Shown here: positions 7,654 through 13,238 of the stretch, piece after piece
Position numbering within the stretch: the stretch's first letter is position 1
Layout of the letters: the number at the start of each line of letters is the position of its first letter
NCBI GenBank assembly: GCA_036272815.1
Contig: DATAYA010000307.1
Span: forward strand, 1 to 14,152
Reading direction: 5' to 3'
Length of the DNA stretch: 14,152 bases
DNA from: DATAYA01 sp036272815
GTDB taxonomy: Bacteria > Pseudomonadota > Alphaproteobacteria > Acetobacterales > Acetobacteraceae
Translations under genes and position numbers: made by a program
The notes under the pieces: model-generated
The model's input: only the letters and a program-made list of their open reading frames with translations
The model's database searches: none
What the model was told of the DNA's origin: nothing

Positions 7654-7946
7654 CGCGTGCGGTTGGCCTCGATGTGCCGGGCGAGGCTGCGCAGGCAGGC
7701 AAAGATCCGGCCGTTCCGCTCGTCATCGGATTTCAGCTCGAAGCCGTAGCTGCGCGAGATCGCCAGCGCCAGCTCCAGGGCGTCGATCGAGTCGAGGCCC
7801 AGCCCTTCGTTGAACAATGCCGCCTCGGGCGGTATGGTCGATGCCGGCATATCGAGCTGCAGGGCCTCCACGAGCAGCCGCGCAACTTCCTGTTCGAGAG
7901 GCTGCTGAACCGTGGCCGGTTCCAGATCGCTGACGCGCCGCTGCAT
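7650..7946 (-). CDS. Acyl carrier protein
   Basis: 98 residues with the phosphopantetheine attachment motif GLGLDSIDALELA; the modified serine is Ser53. The acidic four-helix pattern fits a type II PKS carrier of the ApeE/ApeF class. It would carry the aryl starter and/or growing polyene, and is followed at once by its probable loading enzyme. The start is uncertain. In-frame ATGs lie at 7946, 7952 and 7967; AAGG at about 7957-7960 (minus strand) is 4 nt from the 7952 ATG and 10 nt from the 7946 one. The divergent membrane-protein gene begins within a few bases, so the operon promoter must lie inside that gene. Known loci usually have two ACPs; only one is visible. Confidence 0.87.
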   Translation of the reverse strand: MQRRVSDLEPATVQQPLEQEVARLLVEALQLDMPASTIPPEAALFNEGLGLDSIDALELALAISRSYGFELKSDDERNGRIFACLRSLARHIEANRTR

Positions 7947-8460
7947 GGTCATTCTGCCTTGTGCCATAGCATGCGGCGTGGCCGTTGGCACGCCATTGCT
8001 GGCCCATCTTCTGCTCGCGGGCGACGTGGCTTCAGGCCGCTGGGTGTCCTGGGTCGGCACCGTTCTGCAAGCCGTGGCGGGGGTCTCGCACGCAATCCTC
8101 AACGGTGGCCTGCTCGCGGCCTTCGCGGCGTCGCTGCTGCCCGGCCGGGAGGCGCTGGCGACCCGGCTTGCGCGGCGCCTGCAATCGTCGCCCCTGCCGG
8201 GAAGCGTGGCGCTCTACACGCGGCGGGTGACGCAGGCCTGGTGCCTGTTCTTCGCCGGCCAGCTTGTCGCCTCGGCAGCGCTGCTGGCCTGGGCGCCGCG
8301 GCCGGTGTGGTCGCTGTTCGTGGGCGTGCTGGACCTGCCGCTCGTGGTGCTGATGTTCGCCGGCGAATACGCCTGTCGGGTGCGGCTTGTGGCACGCGAG
8401 TACCGGCCCGGTCCGGTGGCGTTGGTCCTGGCCTTTGCCCGCCACGGCGCAGGCGGCTGA
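7945..8460 (+). CDS. COG4648-like inner-membrane protein of aryl-polyene loci
   Basis: 171 residues from ATG 7945. Hydrophobic segments lie at about 2-25, 35-65, 97-118 and 120-140. The stretch RRVTQAWCLFFAGQLV through WAPRPVWSLFVGVLD and LMFAGEYACR resembles the COG4648 membrane proteins (ApeG position) found next to ACP genes in aryl-polyene clusters. Its function is unknown. The start is unsettled: ATG 7912 (11 residues longer, overlapping the ACP gene), ATG 7945, or GTG 7978 (which would leave about 30 nt to the ACP start). No strong ribosome-binding site decides this. The deacetylase ATG follows the stop after 2 nt. In E. coli-type loci the equivalent gene is on the same strand as the ACP genes; here it is inverted. 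Confidence 0.75.
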   Translation: MVILPCAIACGVAVGTPLLAHLLLAGDVASGRWVSWVGTVLQAVAGVSHAILNGGLLAAFAASLLPGREALATRLARRLQSSPLPGSVALYTRRVTQAWCLFFAGQLVASAALLAWAPRPVWSLFVGVLDLPLVVLMFAGEYACRVRLVAREYRPGPVALVLAFARHGAGG

Positions 8461-8462
8461 GC

Positions 8463-9281
8463 ATGGGCCGGCCGCCCCCCTGGTCGCCCCCATGGTCGCC
8501 CGCGCCGGCGATCCGCCTGTCCGCCGGGCTGCACGCGCTCGCGGCCGCCGGGGCGGTGGCGCAGCCGGCGCGCTGGCCGTGGCTGCTCGGTGGCGTGGCG
8601 GCCAACCATCTCCTGCTCGGCCTGACGGGCGCGTGGCCGCAGACCCGGCTGCTCGGTCCCAACCTCGTGCGCCTTCCGGCCGCCTGCGCCCGCCGCGGGG
8701 AGATCGCACTCACCTTCGACGACGGACCGGACCCGCGCCTGACCCCGGCCGTGCTCGACCTGCTCGATGCCTGGGGGGCGAAGGCGAGCTTCTTCTGCAT
8801 CGGCCGCCGGGCGAGCGCCCATCCGGCCCTCATCCGCGAGATCGCGGCGCGAGGCCACGGCGTCGAGAACCACAGCCACGCCCATGCCGGCGCCTTCGCC
8901 TGTTACACGCCGGCGGCGCTGCACCGCGACCTGATGCGTGCGCAGACGGCGATCGGCGGGATCACTGGCCGGCCGCCGGCCTTCTTCCGGCCGCCGATGG
9001 GGGTTCGCAGCCCGCTGCTCGACCCGGCGCTGAACCGCCTAGGACTGCGCCAGGTGACCTGGACGCGGCGGGGCTACGACGCGGTCTGCGGCGATGCGGG
9101 CGCGGTGCTGCGTCGGCTGTCGCGCGGGCTTGCCGGGGGCGACGTGCTGCTGCTGCACGACGGCGGCGGCGCGGCGGCACGGCGGAGCCGTCCGGTGGTG
9201 CTCGACGTCCTGCCGGCACTGCTCGACCGGATCGCGGCCGCCGGGCTGAAATCGGTGCCGCTGCACACAGCTCTGGCCTGA
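8463..9281 (+). CDS. Polysaccharide deacetylase (NodB homology domain, carbohydrate esterase 4)
   Basis: 272 residues: an N-terminal hydrophobic/membrane-associated part (about 16-58), then a NodB domain (about 80-268). The metal-site and catalytic motifs are intact: TFDDGPDP with Asp86 and Asp87, HSHAH with His137 and His141, FFRPP with Arg176, and LLLHDGG with His232. Members of this family remove N-acetyl groups from GlcNAc-containing glycans or related amides, usually at the membrane or in the periplasm. The target here is unknown; a sugar added by the locus's glycosyltransferase is a reasonable guess. It starts 2 nt after the membrane-protein stop, so the two form one transcription unit. 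Its TGA is separated by one base from the stop of the converging permease gene. Confidence 0.88.
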   Translation: MGRPPPWSPPWSPAPAIRLSAGLHALAAAGAVAQPARWPWLLGGVAANHLLLGLTGAWPQTRLLGPNLVRLPAACARRGEIALTFDDGPDPRLTPAVLDLLDAWGAKASFFCIGRRASAHPALIREIAARGHGVENHSHAHAGAFACYTPAALHRDLMRAQTAIGGITGRPPAFFRPPMGVRSPLLDPALNRLGLRQVTWTRRGYDAVCGDAGAVLRRLSRGLAGGDVLLLHDGGGAAARRSRPVVLDVLPALLDRIAAAGLKSVPLHTALA

Positions 9282-9282
9282 G

Positions 9283-10665
9283 CTACACGGCCGCTTCGAG
9301 TTTCGGCCGTCGCCGCCAGAGGTAGTAAAATAGTGTAATCAGCACGAACCACGGCACGCCGACGATCCAGGAAACGTCCCAAAACTCGGTATCGAGCCCC
9401 ATCGTTATCAAGATCGCGACGAGCAGCAGCAAGCCTGCAATCTGGACGAGCGGAAAAAACGGCATCCGCACCGGGAGCTGGTCCGCCCGATAGCGCTGCC
9501 GGAAGCGGAAATGGCTCAGCAGAATGATGATCCACACGCTCAGTCCGCCGAACAGCGCAATACCGAACAGGTAGTTGTAGGCCTTGGGCGTGAACGCCGA
9601 GACGGAGGCGACGAGCAGGATGCCGACGCCGGAGACGAGCACGCCGGCGAGCGGCGTGTGGTTGCGCCCGAGTCGGCCGAGAATGGCGGGCGCGTAGTTC
9701 CCCCGCCCAAGCGAGAACAGCATCCGCGAGGTGAGATAGAGGTTGGTGTTCATGCTCGAAAGCGCGGCCGTCAGCACGACGAAGTTCATGATCCCGGCCG
9801 CGTAGGGGACGCCGACATAGGCGAACAGCTTCACGAACGGGCTCTCGGCGACGATCTTCGCCCCGGTCTGCGTCCACGGCACGAAGGCGAGCATGATGGT
9901 GAGCGCGCCGATGTAGAAGATGAACAGCCGGAACACCATCGAGCGGAGCGCGCGCGGGATCGATTCCCTGGGGTTTGCCGCCTCGCCCGACGTCACGGCG
10001 ATCACCTCGATGCCGTAGAACGAGAAGATCGCCATCAGCACCGCCATCCAGACGCCGCCGAAACCATGCGGCAAGAAGCCGCCCGGCAGCCCGGTGAGAT
10101 TGTGCAGGCCGATCGCCCGTGAGCCGATGCCGAACACATGCACCGCGCCGAACAGGATGAAGGCAACGATGGCCGTGACCTTGATGAGAGCGAACCAGTA
10201 CTCGAACGAGCCGAAATTGGTGACCGATCGGCAATTCACGTAGACCAGGATTGCGACGAAGGCGAGCGACCACATCCAGACCGGCGGCCCCGGGAACCAG
10301 TACGCCATGTAGAGCCCGGCCGCGACCGCCTCGCCGCCCACCGCCACCACCTGGGTGATCCAGTAGGTGTAGCGCGTGACGAAGCCCGCCCAGGGTCCGA
10401 GGTAGATCTCTGCATAGCTTCCGAAGGAGCCCGCGGTCGGATGCACCACGGCCATCTCCGAGAGGCTGAACACCATGACCACCGCAACGAAAGCCGCGAT
10501 CAGGTAGCTGATGAGCACCGCCGGCCCGGCATAGCCGATGGCGATGCCGGAGCCCATGAACAGCCCGGTGCCGATCGCGCCGCCGAGCCCGATCATCGTG
10601 ATCTGGGCCTTTGTAAGCCCCTGGCTCAGTCCTCGTTCGCGGTCGAGGACGGCGTTCTGATCCAT
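9283..10665 (-). CDS. APC-superfamily amino acid permease (AAT family)
   Basis: 460 residues with the usual 12 membrane segments of the AroP/GabP/LysP-like family. The N-terminal signature LTKAQITMIGLGGAIGTGLF (residues 17-36) is followed by MGSGIAIGYAGPAV, and PTAGSFGSYA, NFGSFEYWFALIKV and FSFYGIEVIAVTSGEAANPR are all typical. It imports an amino acid with protons; the specificity cannot be read from sequence. I chose ATG 10665 because AGGGAGA lies about 8 nt upstream, rather than a longer frame adding MRAAAQGDSR. It lies 55 nt downstream of the glycosyltransferase stop on the same strand and may share its transcript. Its 3' end samples as less GC-rich (about 57% over 9301-9360) than the neighbouring genes. 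Confidence 0.9.
   Translation of the reverse strand: MDQNAVLDRERGLSQGLTKAQITMIGLGGAIGTGLFMGSGIAIGYAGPAVLISYLIAAFVAVVMVFSLSEMAVVHPTAGSFGSYAEIYLGPWAGFVTRYTYWITQVVAVGGEAVAAGLYMAYWFPGPPVWMWSLAFVAILVYVNCRSVTNFGSFEYWFALIKVTAIVAFILFGAVHVFGIGSRAIGLHNLTGLPGGFLPHGFGGVWMAVLMAIFSFYGIEVIAVTSGEAANPRESIPRALRSMVFRLFIFYIGALTIMLAFVPWTQTGAKIVAESPFVKLFAYVGVPYAAGIMNFVVLTAALSSMNTNLYLTSRMLFSLGRGNYAPAILGRLGRNHTPLAGVLVSGVGILLVASVSAFTPKAYNYLFGIALFGGLSVWIIILLSHFRFRQRYRADQLPVRMPFFPLVQIAGLLLLVAILITMGLDTEFWDVSWIVGVPWFVLITLFYYLWRRRPKLEAAV
9287..9310. terminator. Inverted repeat at the convergent gene ends (possible terminator)
   Basis: A perfect 7-bp inverted repeat, acggccg (9287-9293) and cggccgt (9304-9310), has a 10-nt loop. 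It begins 6 nt after the deacetylase stop and lies inside the last codons of the permease. There is no T-run after it on the plus strand, so it is at best an atypical terminator for the deacetylase transcript. Confidence 0.3.
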
Positions 10666-10720
10666 GCGGCTGTCTCCCTGCGCGGCGGCGCGCAAGAGGC
10701 GGCCGTGTCTAACCGATGGA

Positions 10721-11488
10721 CTATCCCCGTCGGTGGCGCCGCGCCAGCAGCACGGGCAGCCGCGCCGCTGCCCCCGCCACCAGCCGCACGTGCATCCAGG
10801 TCAGCAGCAAGTTGTCGCGTCCGTAGCGGAAATGCGAGACGCCGCCCGCCTCGGCCGCGAAATAGCGCACCGGCACCGGCAGGCTGACCGGGCGCACGCC
10901 GCGCCAGCACAGCCGCACCGCCGCCTCCGGGTCGAAATCGAACCGCCGCATCCAGCGCGTCGAGGCCATCACCGCGAGCAGCGGCGCGATCGGATAGACG
11001 CGGAACCCGCACAGGCAATCACCGATGCCCGCCCGCAGCGTCTCGGCGTCGGCGAACCAGTTGGAGATGCGCCGGCCGCGCACGCGCAAGGCCGGCGCGC
11101 TCGCGTCGAACACCGGACGGCCGAGGATCATCGCATCAGGCGAGGCGGCGGACGCGGCCATGAACGGGGCGATCGAGGCGGCCGGGTGCTGGCCGTCGGC
11201 ATCCATCGTCAGCGCATGGGTGAAGCCGGCCGCCTGCGCCGCGAGCAGCCCGTGCCGCACCGCCGCGCCCTTGCCGCGATTGGCCGGCAGGCGGAGCACG
11301 CGCAGCCCCGTGATCCCCGCCGCCGGCGTGCCGAGTGCCGCGTCGCTGCCGTCGGTGCTGCCGTCCACCACGACCCAGACCGGCGACCAGGCATCGAGTG
11401 CGGCCCGCACCGTCTCGGCCAGGCGCGGGCCGGTATCGTAGCTCGGGATCAGGACCAGGCGGGAGCGGCAGGCCGGTCGCCCGGTCAC
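10721..11488 (-). CDS. Family 2 glycosyltransferase of the aryl-polyene locus
   Basis: 255 residues with a GT-A fold: IPSYDTG (14-20), VVDGSTDGSD (40-49), PANRGKGAAVRHG (68-80) and the metal/nucleotide-sugar motif MDADGQH (95-101). The block LCGFRVYP (159-166), RFDFDPEAAVRLCWRG (about 182-197) and GVSHFRYGRDN (about 215-225) are typical of aryl-polyene cluster glycosyltransferases. It would transfer a sugar to the polyene or its lipid anchor on the cytoplasmic side of the inner membrane. The C-terminus is amphipathic and arginine-rich and lacks any acyltransferase domain. The start is GTG at 11488, overlapping the PlsC-type acyltransferase stop as GTGA. The donor sugar is not predictable. Confidence 0.88.
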   Translation of the reverse strand: MTGRPACRSRLVLIPSYDTGPRLAETVRAALDAWSPVWVVVDGSTDGSDAALGTPAAGITGLRVLRLPANRGKGAAVRHGLLAAQAAGFTHALTMDADGQHPAASIAPFMAASAASPDAMILGRPVFDASAPALRVRGRRISNWFADAETLRAGIGDCLCGFRVYPIAPLLAVMASTRWMRRFDFDPEAAVRLCWRGVRPVSLPVPVRYFAAEAGGVSHFRYGRDNLLLTWMHVRLVAGAAARLPVLLARRHRRG

Positions 11489-12279
11489 GCCGGCCCGCCG
11501 CCGAGTTCGGTGCGGAAATAGCCTTCGAGGTCGGCGACGAAGCGATGCACGTCGCCTTCCACAAGGAAACGGCGGCCGAGGCGGGCGCGGTAGACCAGAG
11601 GAAAGACGGGCCTGCGGAACAGCGGCCAGCCTTTCGCGAGATAGTGCGACGACGGTTCAAGAAACACCGTCTGCACCGGCACGCCGGCCCTCTGCGCCAT
11701 CAGCGCGAAGCCGCCGCGGAACCCGTCCACCGGGGCGGCGCGCGTGCGCGTGCCTTCCGGGAAGATCAGCAGATGCCGGCCCGCGCGAAGCTCGCGCACG
11801 GCGCGCTTCACCAGGACCACCGGCGCGTCGTTGCGGATGTAGGAGGCCATCCGGATCGAGCCGCCGAGGAACCAGTTGTCCCACAACCCGGCCTTGGTGA
11901 TGCACACGACGCGCGGCAGCCGCGAGATCACCAGCACCGCGTCGAGCAGCGTCGGATGGTTGGGCGCCACCACCAGCCCGCCCTCGCAGCGCAGCGTATC
12001 GAGGGCGCGCAGGTCGCAGCGGAACAGCCCGAACAGCTGCATCGCGCCGATGAAGAAGCGGCACCCGGCCATGACCATGAACTGCCCGAGCGGCGGCCGC
12101 CAGCGCGCCGGCAGGACGCGGTTCAGCGCGCCGGCGGGGAGGCTCCAGAGCAGGCTGCCCACACCGAACACCGCAAGCCCGGCATAGAACAGCGGCATGT
12201 CGAGCAGCGTCCGCAGCATCCCGCGCGCGGGCGCGCGCGGCCTCTCGGCGGCCTGCGATCGGATCGGCGAGAATGGCAT
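11485..12279 (-). CDS. PlsC-type 1-acylglycerol-3-phosphate acyltransferase
   Basis: 264 residues from ATG 12279. The acyltransferase motifs are APNHPTLLD with His108 and Asp113 (HX4D) and IFPEGTRTR (172-180). An N-terminal hydrophobic helix spans about 28-47. It resembles the lysophospholipid acyltransferases of aryl-polyene loci (ApeD position) and probably helps build the lipid anchor in the inner membrane. The start is uncertain. ATG 12219 (MLRTLLDMPLF) would give 244 residues and begins right at the conserved part. A longer frame from 12405, overlapping the ABC ATPase stop as ATGA, adds 42 residues that look non-coding and runs through a candidate promoter. Its own stop overlaps the glycosyltransferase GTG, so those two genes are coupled. 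Confidence 0.85.
   Translation of the reverse strand: MPFSPIRSQAAERPRAPARGMLRTLLDMPLFYAGLAVFGVGSLLWSLPAGALNRVLPARWRPPLGQFMVMAGCRFFIGAMQLFGLFRCDLRALDTLRCEGGLVVAPNHPTLLDAVLVISRLPRVVCITKAGLWDNWFLGGSIRMASYIRNDAPVVLVKRAVRELRAGRHLLIFPEGTRTRAAPVDGFRGGFALMAQRAGVPVQTVFLEPSSHYLAKGWPLFRRPVFPLVYRARLGRRFLVEGDVHRFVADLEGYFRTELGGGPA
12221..12240. repeat. Perfect GC-only inverted repeat near the acyltransferase start
   Basis: Arms ccgcgcgc (12221-12228) and gcgcgcgg (12233-12240) form an 8-bp stem made only of G and C, with a gggc loop. On the minus strand it ends one base before the alternative ATG at 12219, where it would mask any ribosome-binding site. If translation begins at 12279 it is simply inside the N-terminal coding part. 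Confidence 0.5.
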
Positions 12280-12323
12280 CGGCACCGCCGGAGACACAAC
12301 GTCCCGCGCGGCGTGACGCCCGC

Positions 12324-12362
12324 GCGTGGCGACGAGGATAGGCGAGCCACGCTTTCGGGCAA
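12324..12362 (-). promoter_or_regulatory. Candidate promoter with overlapping operator-like palindrome
   Basis: On the minus strand TTGCCC (12362-12357) and TATCCT (12340-12335) are 16 nt apart; each matches 4 of 6 bases of the vegetative -35/-10 consensus. The putative -10 lies inside a perfect 7-bp inverted repeat, GCGTGGC (12352-12346) and GCCACGC (12330-12324), with a 15-nt centre. This is the layout expected of an operator. It lies between the ABC ATPase stop and the preferred acyltransferase start and would drive the acyltransferase-glycosyltransferase(-permease) unit, with an untranslated leader of roughly 50 nt. Promoter calls by eye in GC-rich DNA are weak. Confidence 0.35.
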
Positions 12363-12401
12363 AGCCGCGGCCGGGCGGCCCGTTTGCCGAGGCATTCCGT
12401 T

Positions 12402-13238
12402 TCATGTCATCGAAGAACTGGGGGCATCGCGACCGGATCGGGCACCGGTTATCATCGCGACGACGTCGTCCATCGTCTGTTTCGCCGGGAAGGCGACCCC
12501 TACTCGGCGGCCGTGCCGCATCACCTGAATCCGATCAGCAACCTCGAAGACCTGTGGGAGGTTGTGGCTGATCACCACCACCGGCACACCGCGGTCACGC
12601 ACGGTACGAATCAAATTGATGACCATGCCAGACTCCTGAATACCAAGTGCTGCGGTGGGTTCGTCCATGATGACAATCCTGCGTCCCCACGAGACCGCGC
12701 GTGCGATCGCAACACCTTGTCGCTGGCCGCCGGACAAGGTTTCGACCAGTTGAGCCATCGAGCTGATCCCGATCTTGAGGGACTTCATGTGTGCGGCCGC
12801 CTGCCGCTGCATGGCGCGCCTGTCGAGCTTGCGGAACAGCCAGCCGGCAAGTCCGCGCATCCGCTCCTCGCGTCCGAGAAAGAGGTTGCTGGTGATGTCC
12901 AGCCCCGGTGCAAGTGCCAGGTCCTGGAAGACCGTCTCGATGCCGAGCTGGCGAGCGTGGAGGGGATTGCGCATCTGCGTCGGTGTGCCGTCCAGCCGGA
13001 TTTCGCCGGCGTCGGGAATCACCGCTCCCGAAAGGACCTTGATCAGGGTGGATTTGCCAGCGCCGTTGTCGCCGACGATGGCCACGATCTCGCCGGGATA
13101 GAGTTCGAAGTCGGCACCGTCGAGTGCAGTGACGTGACCGTAACGCTTGACCAGCCCCCGCGCCTCCAGCAGGGCCGCCGCGCCGTGGGCAGACCGGGAA
13201 GCGGTTGTCGGCGCGGCGTCGGCTCCGGGCGAGGTCAA
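12402..13238 (-). CDS. Sugar ABC transporter ATP-binding protein (single-domain, FrcA-like)
   Basis: 278 residues with one complete ABC domain: Walker A GDNGAGKST (56-64), Q-loop Gln115 in VFQDLALAPGLD, signature LSGGQ (168-172), Walker B IVIMDEP with Asp192 and Glu193, and switch His225. It powers uptake with the permease encoded just upstream. It is half the length of RbsA/XylG-type ATPases, which carry two fused ABC domains; one-domain ATPases with this VFQDLAL block are typical of fructose-type (FrcA) systems in alphaproteobacteria. The sugar is not determined by the sequence. I place the start at TTG 13238, which overlaps the permease stop as TTGA. No ATG or well-placed GTG is seen before the ABC domain. 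Confidence 0.88.
   Translation of the reverse strand: MTSPGADAAPTTASRSAHGAAALLEARGLVKRYGHVTALDGADFELYPGEIVAIVGDNGAGKSTLIKVLSGAVIPDAGEIRLDGTPTQMRNPLHARQLGIETVFQDLALAPGLDITSNLFLGREERMRGLAGWLFRKLDRRAMQRQAAAHMKSLKIGISSMAQLVETLSGGQRQGVAIARAVSWGRRIVIMDEPTAALGIQESGMVINLIRTVRDRGVPVVVISHNLPQVFEVADRIQVMRHGRRVGVAFPAKQTMDDVVAMITGARSGRDAPSSSMT

Noticed and set aside
5656..7749. Long open frame on the plus strand (697 codons) opposite acyltransferase, dehydratase, ligase and ACP genes
   Set aside because: It spans several well-identified minus-strand genes and shows only biased composition, so it is an antisense shadow.
7985..8000. Sigma-54-like sequence TTGGCACG then TTGCT on the plus strand
   Set aside because: The spacer between the two blocks is 3 instead of 4 nt, and sigma-54 promoters demand strict spacing. 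It also lies inside the membrane-protein gene, pointing into it rather than upstream of a start.
10679..10694. Inverted repeat tgcgcg-gcgg-cgcgca upstream of the permease start
   Set aside because: The 6-bp stem lies just upstream of the Shine-Dalgarno, has no T-run and is of a length common by chance at this GC content, so I do not call a terminator.
12305..12325. Imperfect GC-rich hairpin after the ABC ATPase gene as its terminator
   Set aside because: The stem needs a one-base bulge, and the following minus-strand bases (GGACGTTGTG) are not a U-tract; the evidence is too weak to call.
12280..12405. N-terminal extension of the PlsC-type acyltransferase from the ATG at 12405 (ATGA overlap with the ABC ATPase stop)
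   Set aside because: The added residues are basic, unstructured and unlike family N-termini. The segment contains a candidate promoter, and the two genes belong to unrelated functions. The overlap is probably chance.
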